Source: a virus
DNA: 20,928 nucleotides
Reading direction: 5' to 3' (one strand)
Virus record (IMG/VR): IMGVR_UViG_3300017719_000280
Location: 1 to 20,928 of that record
Part shown: piece by piece, positions 7,201 through 15,512 of the stretch
How positions within the stretch are numbered: position 1 is the stretch's first letter
How the letters are laid out: each line of letters opens with the position of its first letter
The notes under the pieces: generated by a model
Databases searched by the model: none
What the model saw: the letters and a program-made list of their open reading frames with translations, nothing else
What the model was told of the DNA's origin: nothing
Position numbers and translations under genes: made by a program

Positions 7201-8439
7201 AATACTATTATTGCCTGAAGCAATAGTTGTGATACCTATATTACCTATTTGAGCTTCGTGTTCTGCAATTGCTCCACTTACTGTACTAGCTGATGTTCCC
7301 ATAGCATTTGTACTAATTGTTCCTAATTCAGCGTCTAATTCGTTAACTGCTGCAGTTAAAGTAGAACCTGTAGTTGTAAGAGAATTATTACCTTGTAAAG
7401 CATCAAGCTCATTTATAGCATCTGTTAAGTCACCTGCAGTTGTTGTTAATGACATATCACCGATATCAGTTTCATGCTCATTTACTGCAGTAATCAAATC
7501 ATTTGCTGTTGTATTTAATGTATAGTTACTTAAGTTACCTCTTACAGCTGTTTCTAATTCGTTAATAGCTCCAACTGCTGTACTTGTATGCGTAGTACCT
7601 AATGAAGTATGAGCTCCTAATTCTGCTCTTACTTCTTCAATAGCGTCTTGGAAACCAGTAGATGATAAACCACTAAATGATACATTGCCTGTTCCATATA
7701 AATCTGTTTCATGCTCGTTAATCGCATTTACTGTATTACCTGAACCGGTTGATAAATTTTCAGTTACACCAATGTCATCTTGTAATTCATTAATAGCATC
7801 TACTAAACTTGTAGCTATTATTTGAATTGAATCGCTGACGCTTGCTGGTGTTATAAGTTCTATTAATATACCATGACTAGCATTTATTACTGTATTTGAA
7901 CTAATTTTTACAGCAGATATTCTTTTTGCTGCTTCAGTATGTGGTATACCTAAGTTTTGAGAATCACTAAATGTACCTGTGAAAGATTTAAATCTTAATG
8001 TTGTAGTATCTGCAGATAAAAGAACTCCTGAGAATCCGCCTGATTGAGTAAGTACTGCGTTTTCTACAAACTCAGATGGTATAGTAGGTGAATTAGTTAA
8101 GGTGACCTTTAAAGCATAATTAGGTACGATAAACTCATTTGCAGATAGACCTTGTAATAATTCAGTACCATCACTCTTAACTCTTACAGCTCCTGTTCTA
8201 AATGCTTCAGCGACTCCAGTAGTTCTATCAATTGTTTGTTCTGGAAATACTTCGAATCTTCCAGATATCTCAAAATGCTTTTGACCTGCTGTTGCTGTAA
8301 ATTCGTATGTCTTATCGGTTATACTACTTGATAAGAGTTTATTATCACCAACTTTATCGATCGAAAGTTCATTAGTTTTTTGTCTAAACTCTTCTAATGT
8401 ATTTGCTTTTAATATTCTGATTTCGTCTCTTATAGCCAT
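4234..8439 (-). CDS. Tail fibre with C-terminal S74 intramolecular chaperone, 1401 aa
   Basis: The N-terminal 200 residues (MAIRDEIRILKANTLEEFRQ...) probably form the attachment part. Residues about 212-472 carry eleven helical AINEL/AVNEHE repeats. Residues about 695-730 hold LTVQGTQTILNTSTLEVEDTL, shared with other fibres here. Residues about 895-1193 hold four beta modules marked D..GHVTA or DAYGRVTA. The C-terminus is a Peptidase_S74 domain: SDKRLKDNITPIENS from residue 1305, then GVIAQEVE, VKYEKLVPLLINAINELK and a short coiled coil. By analogy with phage K1F endosialidase, Ser1305 and Lys1310 form the self-cleavage dyad, and cleavage before Ser1305 would release the last 97 residues after trimer folding. 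The start codon overlaps the previous stop (TAATG). A host-recognition fibre is the best reading. Confidence 0.9.
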   Translation of the reverse strand: MAIRDEIRILKANTLEEFRQKTNELSIDKVGDNKLLSSSITDKTYEFTATAGQKHFEISGRFEVFPEQTIDRTTGVAEAFRTGAVRVKSDGTELLQGLSANEFIVPNYALKVTLTNSPTIPSEFVENAVLTQSGGFSGVLLSADTTTLRFKSFTGTFSDSQNLGIPHTEAAKRISAVKISSNTVINASHGILIELITPASVSDSIQIIATSLVDAINELQDDIGVTENLSTGSGNTVNAINEHETDLYGTGNVSFSGLSSTGFQDAIEEVRAELGAHTSLGTTHTSTAVGAINELETAVRGNLSNYTLNTTANDLITAVNEHETDIGDMSLTTTAGDLTDAINELDALQGNNSLTTTGSTLTAAVNELDAELGTISTNAMGTSASTVSGAIAEHEAQIGNIGITTIASGNNSITGALSQLHSELGSAALSTSANTHTGAINEHEADIGNMTLTGLSATDLSAGLRELASEKLDITNTTAGGQSLSGNINYTTAGGNGTFDFGPGTVLDISDGTLLVSAAGGVANFGSAFLNLDGEVAQMGLQVDRDHITPSGSMTNHDVKLQWNEALVSSTPERAWQVVGMADNGSTNTADLITFYNAKDLIANNTETGISVTWDSSNQNFDFALTADPQITLGGDLGGTATLTNLTGNTTLTATIQAGSVENSMLAGSIAASKLAGSIPNAKLVNTGISIDAETGTTHLINLGETLTVNGTSGEIETNINNNVLAIGLPSNVTIGNNLTVTGNLTVQGTQTILNTSTLEVEDTLVLAGNDLSSEPTSGGFGLEVGPITSPSGVASGVTGAHSIVYNYATDRWEADGSLILSSATLATPQIEGSDFGPGDNLTFTAGTGLSESVSGFAVTYTNTDKGSSQNIFKNITANSGGTATANSNNDTLTISGGSSLTSVRSGDTITLNHTSTGATSVNNSGNTVIQDITIDGNGHVTAVGSATIDTYDGWALTVGGTNRGTITENERVSFTGGDSIDVAYSATNNNITFNHANTSSVGNINASGTTFVQDLTFDTHGHVTAASTGSFTLGNGTLTVQGTGVLGGSGTFTANQSGNGTISISHDNVSRSDSTSAQSRSYGQSFTVIDSVSTSSQGHLTGVNTKTVTLPASDNTNTVPNNATITINAGTNLTGGAAFTTDQSSNETITLNMATGGVGAGTYGSTANGTKIDNITIDAYGRVTAISTGATGTATVNDTGTPAITSNGSTPSLNSGISAAEVRSLIGAGTSSFNGAYSSLTGLPTIPTNNNQLTNGAGYTTYSANQTLNNNSNVHFEGLMVGQTSAATANTIRCVGDVVAFYSSDKRLKDNITPIENSLEKVGKLKGYEFDWNDNQDVYEGHDVGVIAQEVEAVVPEIVETRKHDGYKAVKYEKLVPLLINAINELKAEIEELKSINKKV
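4245..4252 (-). promoter_or_regulatory. T4-type late promoter for the 112-71-532 aa unit
   Basis: TATAAATA on the minus strand lies inside the last codons of the S74 fibre gene. The T4 rule puts transcription start near 4239, which leaves a 15-nt leader containing AAAGGA before the ATG at 4224. The fit to a short leader supports it. Confidence 0.75.
4860..5755 (-). repeat. Four beta modules with D..GHVTA signature in the S74 fibre
   Basis: About 60-75 residue units each end with a strand of the form I-D-x-x-G-[HR]-[VL]-T: ITIDGNGHVTAVG, LTFDTHGHVTAAS, VSTSSQGHLTGVN and ITIDAYGRVTAIS. Each is preceded by a G..I......GN.TI..NH or similar strand. These look like tandem copies in the fibre shaft; the 532-residue gene has one such unit (VDQQGRLTAAG). 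Confidence 0.7.
7024..7806 (-). repeat. Eleven AINEL/AVNEHE helical repeats in the S74 fibre
   Basis: Units of roughly 23-28 residues follow the pattern [AS]-[IVL]-x-E-[LH]-x-x-x-[LI]-G followed by a short N/L/T/S-rich stretch, for example DAINELQDDIG, NAINEHETDLYG, TAVNEHETDIG and GAINEHEADIG. Units with EL and EH mostly alternate. They suggest a segmented trimeric coiled coil interrupted by small beta caps. Confidence 0.8.
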
Positions 8440-8642
8440 TATTTACTACCTAATTTTTTTATAATCTTTTTAAGTTCTTCTATATCTGATTTCATTTTTT
8501 CGATTTCAGAATCTTTATTTGCTAACTTAGCTAATTGCTCTCTTCTATTTGAAAAAGCTGAACTATTAGTATTTATAACAGCATTCGTGACTGTATCTTT
8601 TTCAAAATCAGGAAGTTCATTTACTTTTTTCTTACTTGGCAT
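8439..8642 (-). CDS. Small coiled-coil protein, 67 aa, function unknown
   Basis: The protein has a basic start (MPSKKKVNELPDF), a polar middle (residues about 18-40) and a C-terminal heptad-like helix, KDSEIEKMKSDIEELKKIIKKLG (residues about 43-65 with I/M/I/L/I/I at core spacing). It probably forms a trimeric or dimeric coiled coil. An AGGAA site precedes the ATG, and the stop overlaps the start of the S74 fibre, so the two are likely produced together. That coupling, and the likeness of its helix to the fibre's own C-terminal IEELKSINKK, suggest a fibre assembly factor or a connector; this is inference. I do not recognise a named family. Confidence 0.75.
   Translation of the reverse strand: MPSKKKVNELPDFEKDTVTNAVINTNSSAFSNRREQLAKLANKDSEIEKMKSDIEELKKIIKKLGSK
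8570..8577 (-). promoter_or_regulatory. Possible internal late promoter before the S74 fibre gene
   Basis: TATAAATACTAAT on the minus strand lies within the 67-residue gene, about 131 nt upstream of the fibre start. The octamer is exact and the following CTA resembles extended T4 late promoters, but in AT-rich DNA a chance match inside a gene is quite likely. Confidence 0.35.
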
Positions 8643-8650
8643 TATAATTC

Positions 8651-11600
8651 CTATGTTGCACAGATTGCTCTAAAATCTTTTATTCTTGGTGGTGTAGAAG
8701 ATACTGTTGAACGTAATACTATTTTAAACTGTATAGTACCAAAACTACCTGTTGGGTCTATATCATATCTTACTTCAGAAAAACCAGTTTCATTGACTGG
8801 TACAGATTCTACTGGAGAAGCTGCAACAAATGCTACATCATTAATGTTTGAAGATGAACCACCTTCTAATGTTCTATAGTATAAATCTATATTTGCTGAA
8901 CCTGGTCTACTTGCATTTAAGAAAATAGTTGCAGTATCTGCTTCTTCATTAAGTTCTACCTTTTTAGTAATATATCTTGTAAGTTCTGCTCCGCCTGAAG
9001 TTACTGCTTCAGATCCACCGTTTGAACTTACTATGTTTTGTATTGTATGGACTGAAGCTCTGTTCATGTCTATTACAGGAGATAAAGCTTCGTTTGTTGT
9101 ACTAAGTACGCATCTTATTGAAAGAGACTTATTACTACTCATATTGTTTGATTCTTGTATTGAAGAACCAATCATTTTTGGAGCATCGAATACATAGTTT
9201 TTATTTGGTAATATTTCAAATTCATTTGATGGCTGATGAGCTGCTTCTGAACCATCGATACTTTGTGAGCTATAAATTGTAGCAAAGAATCTAAGAGATG
9301 TACCAGGTATTTGTAAGTTTTGAAGCACTGGATACATGACATCAATATGTCTATTTTCAGTTGCTGTTACAGATGAACCACCACCTGCTCCTGTTGCTGA
9401 AGCATTATTACTACCAGTTGCAGTAATTGTATAACTATCATGTGTAATATTGCTTATTGTATATGTACCATCAATATCACTACCAGTAATACCGTTAGTA
9501 GTGGCAGCACCAGCTATTGTTACTTTAGATGCTGAATCATGCATACCATGATTCTTATGAGTAACTGTAATTACTTTAGAACCACTTGTTGTTGAGAGTG
9601 GATTACCTACGAGTTTACGTACTGGTAATATATCATTAACTAATGTGATTTCAGCAGATGAACCAGTAAATGAAGCTCTGTTTAATTTAAACTTAAGATC
9701 TTTACTTTGTTCCGGAGTCCATGTTGAAGCATTTTGAGATGTAAAGAATACACCACCGTATGGTTGTTTTGTAATTCTTTCAGCGGTATTTGTTAAATCA
9801 AATCCACCCATTTCAGCTACATATACTTCATAGTTATCACATTGAGATGTAATTACTATTGCATATTCAGTATCCTGAGCTAAATAAACTGGATAGTCAA
9901 ATGCAAAAGATGTTGCTGTTGATGCATCAGCTGATACGTTAACTGATGATGGATATAAAATCTTATCAGCACCTGGAACGATTCTTTGTGTTGGTGTACC
10001 ATTTTGAGTTGTTCTTAAAGTAACTCTTACTGGTATTGATGTATCTTTTGTTTTAAAGAATAAGTCAACTGATTTTGCAAAGATACCACCTTGCTTATCA
10101 ATAAGAATAGTTTCTGCTAATGGATCTACCCATTCAGTTGTTTCAGATACTTGACTATCTACTATAGTTCTATCATCGTTTAATTCTGATTGAACTAATC
10201 TTGGAACCTTTGTTGATACTACTCTACTTTCTACTGATTCTAATAATCCTTGAGCATGATACTGAGCTTCGGCATAGGTTGTTTCGCTATCTTTATTGTT
10301 TGTAGAACTGTCTGTAAGTCTAAATTCTCTTACACCAGTTTGGAACTTAAGCGCGGCATTTCTTGGTATGATAAACGAACCTTCCACTATGCCCGAAGCG
10401 TCTGTAATTAAATTGCCATTTGATGGATGTACTGTTGTTCCTTCAAATGTATCTACATTTGTTTGATCTGAGAATTCTGCAAAGCTTTCTTCTGCGCAGA
10501 AATCTGTAACGTTTACACTATCAAAGAATGCATAAACCTGTGTACCTGGTTTTAAAAGCTGAGCTTTAAAGAATACTTTTCTTGATCTGATAAATGGTAC
10601 AAAGTTAACTTCAACAACTCTTGTTCCATCTGTTCTTTGTACTGTATCAAATGCTAAATCAGTTCTTAAACCTGATCTTGATTGATTTTGAGTTGTTGTT
10701 CTTGTAGTTGTAGTTGTTTGACTTACGCCTAATCTACCAGTACCTAATCCAAAGAATCCTTCTTCTACAGCTAATCCTCTTCCTCTTAGGTCTACTCTAT
10801 TACCTGTTTCTCTTGTATCAGAATCGACTTCAACTCCAGTCCAGTTTGTTTCCCATTCGTTCCAAACTGTTCCTAGGATACCTGCTTCTTCTGCCATTTG
10901 AGCAAACTGTTCGTATGCTGATGAATCATCAATAATGACATTAGGTCTTACGTCTGTCTCTTTCCATTCGTCTCCTTCTGGAGAAAGCTCTATTGTACCT
11001 GCCCAACTAAATACGTTATATGGATTTACATTTGAAGCAAATGATGAATATGGCTGATTAATATAGTTTGTAGATGTATGAGGCATAGTAACTATTGAGC
11101 CGTTTTTAACTGCTGTTCCTGAGTCACTTGCTTTTCTTACTAAGTTAGCATTTCTTTCATCAAACTTAGGTCTTAATAAACCATTTGTTTTATCAATTGA
11201 TGCTGAATAGTCTGGATTACTTGAATCTGCTATGTTATGTCCTTTAAATCCATCTACTATAAATCCATTTTTTAATCTTGAGAATCCACCACTATCATAT
11301 AATTCTACGTCAGCTGCACTTTGTTCTAATAATGATAAAGATGTATAATATTCTAGGTTCTTAATTCTTTTATCTAGAGAACCGATATCTCTCATTGTAT
11401 ATCTTCGATTGTCTATAATTTCTGGTTTAACATCATCGATAGTAAATACGTAAGGATTTAATTTTAAGTTGTATATACCCATAGCATCTTCAGGAGTTTC
11501 TGGAGCTTTAGGATTTAAACTTGGTACACCAATTTCTGTTTTGAATTCGCCTCTACGTGTAATATAGAGTTTATCGATTCTTGGCATGTAATGAGTAACT

Positions 11601-13882
11601 TCAGCAATTGCAGCATGACCTGGCTTAGGTGGCTGTGGATTTGAAGATCCAGTTGATGTAAAGTTATCTGCTGCATCTGCTTTTCTTGGTCTAAAGTCTA
11701 AACAATCTCTTAATTGTACAAGACCTTGTTGACTACTAAATGCAGGAATTGTATCATAATCAGCTGTTGGATATGAATCAACTGTAAAGTAATCACCTGA
11801 ACCATGCTCATAAAAATCAAATGTAACTACTATGTTACCAGATGGAGTAGAGAATCCTGGCTTAAGACTTATTTTACCAATGTCATAGAAGTTATCTCTT
11901 TGACCATTATCTAATGTAAATCTTTCTGTAATATCTACTGATTGAGCATCAACGACTGAAACAATTCTTATAATATCTGCTTTACCTAAACTTAATGAAC
12001 CACCTGAAAGAGCTCCTGTTTTAGTAGAGTTATTTGTTCTTGTTTTTGTTTTATGTAAAAGGTTTTTCTGGACGTCTGCCATAACCTTAAGTTCAGCTGA
12101 ACCAGGTGCAACTCCACTGACATCACTAAATGTTAATGATGTAGAACCGTCACTACCTGATGATATTGTTGGGGTTACATCAATAACTCCTGTTCCGAGT
12201 GAAGCTGTGATCGTTGATGTATTAATAAATGTACCTTGTCCAGAAGCAATACTAATAGTTGACCCACTTGTTTCAAATAATTGTTTTACAACATATACAG
12301 TATCTACAACTGCTGCGTTTGCGGCTGTGTAAAGAGTTTTAACAGCTGAATATGGAAGTTTAAATACTAATCCATTATTACCAACATCAAATAAATTACC
12401 AGCTAAAGCTAAATCACCAATAAATGCTTGTCCTGAATCAGCTTGTTCTATACTTTGTACTGCACTAAATGTTCCTGAGGTCATATTAATATCAAATAAG
12501 TACAGTCTTAATTCTGTGCCTACATATTCTATTGACCTTGCTCTTGCAGTACCAACAACTGAACCACCTTGTCCTGTTGCGTTATGTAAATTTAAAGTTG
12601 CAAATTCATTAACATCTGGCATACCTTTTACAGTTGAAGGTGTTAATTTAACATAGTTACCTACCGGTATACTTGTTGTTGCAACATTAACGTTATTAGT
12701 AGCATTTGCGCCTCTTGGCTTTTCTACGATAACATTTTTAGTTGTATTGTTTTGAACTCTAAATCCTTTAACATAAGCTACTGATGGGTCAACACCAATT
12801 GCTAATCTATCATTACCGAATGTTGTAGCAGCGCTTGTATTAGCTGCATCTCCATCAGCTATTATTTCGGCTGTTGTTCTATAACCATCATTAGTACCAT
12901 CATTAAGATACTCTCTCTTTTGTATTTGAAAAGGTTCTACAACATAGTCACCTGATTCTTCGAATGTTCTTCTTGCTAATCTTTCTGTTAACTCAGTATC
13001 TCCAGTTTTATCTGTTTTATCTACTGATGTTTTTCCGTCTTCTACAACAACAAGAGTAATATAACTATCTTCAGTTCTTGAAGAAAAGTTTAAAGACTCT
13101 TTAATAAGTGTTGTAGCAATTTTATATCTTGTTGCGCCTGGAGCCGCAGTATTTGGAACGCCTTGAGCGTTATCAAGTAAAGTAGTATCTGTAGTTGAAT
13201 CAACAACGGATTCAGTAACTTTTAAACCAATAATATAGTTAGGAGTATTTGTATATTTGTCTAATATTAATGAACCAGCTGGAACATATGCAAATGTACC
13301 TGCTATAAAGTATACACCTTCTTCTATATTAATAGATGAACCTTGACCTGTAGGATTTGATATTGAAGACCCAGAGCCTCCACCAACTTTACCATATCTT
13401 ACTGTACTTGCATCGGAACTTAACTCTTCACCAGCTGAAAAAGTTGATGTGGTATTATTAGTACCTGAGTTTGTATATTTTAAATATAAAGTAGCTGGAT
13501 CTGAACCACTTGCTGCAATAACTTCAATAACTGTAGCAGTTACTCCAGTTGTAGCACCGGTAATAGTAGTACCTACAAATTCTGATAGATAGTTATCTGC
13601 GTTTAAAGCTCCAGCAGTACTATGAGTAAATGATGATTCTATTTTTATAAAATCGTACTGTACATTTACTGTAACTTTACCATTTACAACTCTTGAACCA
13701 TCTTTAAACGCGAATTGACCATATCGATCAATTTGAGCTTGTAATGCTGTTTGTAATTGAGTAAGCTCTCTTGCTTGAACTGAATAGCCAGGTCTAAAAA
13801 GTATACGATGATAATTCTTTGTTTCATCAAAGTCATCGTAATACGGGGCTATACTATAATTTTTTACTACTGTTGTTGTCAT
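8651..13882 (-). CDS. DUF4815-type giant virion structural protein, 1743 aa
   Basis: The N-terminus YYDDFDETKNYHRILFRPGY followed by SVQARELTQLQTALQAQIDR (residues about 14-53) is the hallmark I associate with DUF4815 in T4-like marine phages. Further landmarks are NPQPPKPGHAAIAEVTHYMP..D (about 745-765), a Thr-rich linker with two Thr runs near residue 1060, a conserved block RTDGTRVVEVNFVPFIRSRK and PGTQVYAFFDSVNVTDFC (about 1085-1130), GGVFFTSQNASTWTPEQ (about 1370-1390), and an NHGMHDSASKVTIAGA module (about 1445-1520). It is the largest protein here and sits between baseplate wedge genes and fibre genes. That place suggests a peripheral baseplate or fibre-connecting protein, perhaps filling the job of T4 gp10/gp9, although I see no direct similarity to those. 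AGGAAGAGAG precedes the ATG. Confidence 0.85.
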   Translation of the reverse strand: MTTTVVKNYSIAPYYDDFDETKNYHRILFRPGYSVQARELTQLQTALQAQIDRYGQFAFKDGSRVVNGKVTVNVQYDFIKIESSFTHSTAGALNADNYLSEFVGTTITGATTGVTATVIEVIAASGSDPATLYLKYTNSGTNNTTSTFSAGEELSSDASTVRYGKVGGGSGSSISNPTGQGSSINIEEGVYFIAGTFAYVPAGSLILDKYTNTPNYIIGLKVTESVVDSTTDTTLLDNAQGVPNTAAPGATRYKIATTLIKESLNFSSRTEDSYITLVVVEDGKTSVDKTDKTGDTELTERLARRTFEESGDYVVEPFQIQKREYLNDGTNDGYRTTAEIIADGDAANTSAATTFGNDRLAIGVDPSVAYVKGFRVQNNTTKNVIVEKPRGANATNNVNVATTSIPVGNYVKLTPSTVKGMPDVNEFATLNLHNATGQGGSVVGTARARSIEYVGTELRLYLFDINMTSGTFSAVQSIEQADSGQAFIGDLALAGNLFDVGNNGLVFKLPYSAVKTLYTAANAAVVDTVYVVKQLFETSGSTISIASGQGTFINTSTITASLGTGVIDVTPTISSGSDGSTSLTFSDVSGVAPGSAELKVMADVQKNLLHKTKTRTNNSTKTGALSGGSLSLGKADIIRIVSVVDAQSVDITERFTLDNGQRDNFYDIGKISLKPGFSTPSGNIVVTFDFYEHGSGDYFTVDSYPTADYDTIPAFSSQQGLVQLRDCLDFRPRKADAADNFTSTGSSNPQPPKPGHAAIAEVTHYMPRIDKLYITRRGEFKTEIGVPSLNPKAPETPEDAMGIYNLKLNPYVFTIDDVKPEIIDNRRYTMRDIGSLDKRIKNLEYYTSLSLLEQSAADVELYDSGGFSRLKNGFIVDGFKGHNIADSSNPDYSASIDKTNGLLRPKFDERNANLVRKASDSGTAVKNGSIVTMPHTSTNYINQPYSSFASNVNPYNVFSWAGTIELSPEGDEWKETDVRPNVIIDDSSAYEQFAQMAEEAGILGTVWNEWETNWTGVEVDSDTRETGNRVDLRGRGLAVEEGFFGLGTGRLGVSQTTTTTRTTTQNQSRSGLRTDLAFDTVQRTDGTRVVEVNFVPFIRSRKVFFKAQLLKPGTQVYAFFDSVNVTDFCAEESFAEFSDQTNVDTFEGTTVHPSNGNLITDASGIVEGSFIIPRNAALKFQTGVREFRLTDSSTNNKDSETTYAEAQYHAQGLLESVESRVVSTKVPRLVQSELNDDRTIVDSQVSETTEWVDPLAETILIDKQGGIFAKSVDLFFKTKDTSIPVRVTLRTTQNGTPTQRIVPGADKILYPSSVNVSADASTATSFAFDYPVYLAQDTEYAIVITSQCDNYEVYVAEMGGFDLTNTAERITKQPYGGVFFTSQNASTWTPEQSKDLKFKLNRASFTGSSAEITLVNDILPVRKLVGNPLSTTSGSKVITVTHKNHGMHDSASKVTIAGAATTNGITGSDIDGTYTISNITHDSYTITATGSNNASATGAGGGSSVTATENRHIDVMYPVLQNLQIPGTSLRFFATIYSSQSIDGSEAAHQPSNEFEILPNKNYVFDAPKMIGSSIQESNNMSSNKSLSIRCVLSTTNEALSPVIDMNRASVHTIQNIVSSNGGSEAVTSGGAELTRYITKKVELNEEADTATIFLNASRPGSANIDLYYRTLEGGSSSNINDVAFVAASPVESVPVNETGFSEVRYDIDPTGSFGTIQFKIVLRSTVSSTPPRIKDFRAICAT

Positions 13883-13901
13883 AAATCTCTCTTCCTAATA
13901 T

Positions 13902-13909
13902 TATTTATA
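13902..13909 (-). promoter_or_regulatory. T4-type late promoter for the DUF4815 unit
   Basis: TATAAATA on the minus strand directly abuts the gp8 stop codon (13910-13912). Predicted transcription start near 13896 gives a 14-nt leader that begins with the AGGAAGAGAG ribosome binding site (13887-13896). The layout parallels the element at 2061-2068. Confidence 0.8.
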
Positions 13910-15496
13910 TTAGAATTCTATAATTACTTTTATATCTTCAATCTGTGTTGTGGTTCTGCTAATAGGGTCTCTGTTTTCTAAGAAAAGAATTTCACCTGAA
14001 GATCTATCAACCTCTGGATTACCTACTGCGTTTGATGAAGCAAGAGCTCCTGTTTTTGAACTAGTTTGACCAACAACATCTTCTCCATCTGTAAATACTT
14101 TATATCCTGTTTTATCGTTTTGATGATATCTAAGATAACCATTAGATGCGTCTATTTCTACTACATATGCTTGAGCACCTGATGTTTGTCCTACTACTAA
14201 TTCATCAACTGTATAAGCTGCAGCGTCTGCTGTGACAGCGAGATCTAAATAAGAAGTTGCTTTTAAAGTATCAGCTGTTGCAATATTACCTGCAAGTGGA
14301 GTAGCGTTATAAACTCTTGGCTGATTAAATAACATAATTTGTCTAAAATCATTACCTACTGTTAAATCACCACCATCATTACCATCTAACTTAGAGTTTA
14401 ATGACATGAAGAATGCACCAAGTTCTCTTACTGGGTCAACACCATGTCCGGCTTTAGGAGTTATAACTCCTCTTGCTGCAGCGTCTGAACCACCGCCTCC
14501 AGAAAAAGTAATATCAAGTACACTATAATTAGTACCTTTATTATTAACTGTTACAGATGCAAGAGTAGTACCAGATAAAACTGCTGTTCCTGTTGCACCA
14601 GTACCATCACCACTTATTGTTACTGTTGGCGCTGATGTATATCCAGTTCCACCAGCTGTTACTTCGATTCTTTCAACTCCACCTGCAGTTGATATATCTC
14701 TTGAAGCTTTTTGGTTTAAGTATTGAGCATAATCTGCTTCACTTAATACAGCTTCTGCATCGCTATCTTGCGCATATGCAAATGTAAGTATATCTGCTGC
14801 TGTTAAAGTTTGAGCTGTTGATAAAGTAAGAACTGAACCATTGATTGCTGAAACAGTTGGAGTTCCTGATATATTAGAACCTGTTACTGTCATACCAGTA
14901 TTAATTTTGAAGTTAGTTTCTGTAAGTGTTACAAGAGTTGTTGAACTTGTACTTACTGAAACTGTTCCACTTGCACCTAAAGAAACTGTTTTAACTGGCA
15001 TATAACTATTTGTTAAGAATTTTTCAGCGTCAGCTACTGAGATAGTATACATATATTTCCATGTATAACCATCTGATTCTGCTGTTGGAGCAGTTAATGT
15101 TTGAGTTGGCTGAATGCTTGAAGCTCCACCGCCTGCCTTAATACATTTATAAACCTTAAATTCTGATGTTACAATATAGAACGCTTTATCAAAAATACCA
15201 GCGTCATCTGAATCCCATGCATAGTATGAATTTCCTGATGTCCAAGTATGTCTTGGAACTACATGAGCAATATCAGTTGCTACAATCTTTTTCATACCGA
15301 TTAGGTTTGCTCTTGCTTCTCCTAAATTATCTAAGTTATCACCCGGAGTAAATGGTGTTGTATCAGTTGTATCTGAAGTCGTTAACGACCATACGTCTGA
15401 TTTACCTATTGATACGTAAACACTTGAACCGTCTACTTGGTCTTTAAAGTGTTGAGCGTTTAAAGTTCTAAAATTTGATGTTACTATTGCTGGCAT
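13910..15496 (-). CDS. 8: Baseplate wedge protein gp8
   Basis: Landmarks match the gp8 family of T4-like marine phages: an N-terminal SNFRTLNAQHFKDQV (residues 7-21), VYVSIGKSDVW (26-36), VPRHTWTSGNSYYAWD (80-95), FYIVTSEFKVYKCI (106-119), DGYTWKYMYTIS with F...SYMPV (142-168), a Q-I-M-L-FNQPRVYNATP segment (386-400), and the C-terminus GEILFLENRDPISRTTTQIE (501-520) then IKVIIEF. In T4, gp8 is a dimer in the wedge that contacts gp7, gp6 and gp10. This protein is longer than T4 gp8 (334 residues); extra length includes a G-x-GY-x-x-x-P repeat block at about 276-335. GAGAGAAG precedes the ATG and a TATAAATA element lies 46 nt before the start. Confidence 0.85.
   Translation of the reverse strand: MPAIVTSNFRTLNAQHFKDQVDGSSVYVSIGKSDVWSLTTSDTTDTTPFTPGDNLDNLGEARANLIGMKKIVATDIAHVVPRHTWTSGNSYYAWDSDDAGIFDKAFYIVTSEFKVYKCIKAGGGASSIQPTQTLTAPTAESDGYTWKYMYTISVADAEKFLTNSYMPVKTVSLGASGTVSVSTSSTTLVTLTETNFKINTGMTVTGSNISGTPTVSAINGSVLTLSTAQTLTAADILTFAYAQDSDAEAVLSEADYAQYLNQKASRDISTAGGVERIEVTAGGTGYTSAPTVTISGDGTGATGTAVLSGTTLASVTVNNKGTNYSVLDITFSGGGGSDAAARGVITPKAGHGVDPVRELGAFFMSLNSKLDGNDGGDLTVGNDFRQIMLFNQPRVYNATPLAGNIATADTLKATSYLDLAVTADAAAYTVDELVVGQTSGAQAYVVEIDASNGYLRYHQNDKTGYKVFTDGEDVVGQTSSKTGALASSNAVGNPEVDRSSGEILFLENRDPISRTTTQIEDIKVIIEF
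14492..14671 (-). repeat. GxGY beta repeats inserted in gp8
   Basis: Residues about 276-335 contain VERIEVTAGGTGYTSAPTVT and a weaker second unit LASVTVNNKGTNYSVLDITF. The same repeat type occurs several times in the gp7-like gene upstream. It is a beta-strand module usual in large marine-phage structural proteins. Confidence 0.7.
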
Positions 15497-15512
15497 GCTG
15501 CTTCTCTCGTTG

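Noticed and set aside
7024-7806. CRISPR-like or DNA-level tandem repeats
   Set aside because: The repetition is at protein level inside one open frame; the DNA copies differ and no constant repeat/unique spacer pattern exists.
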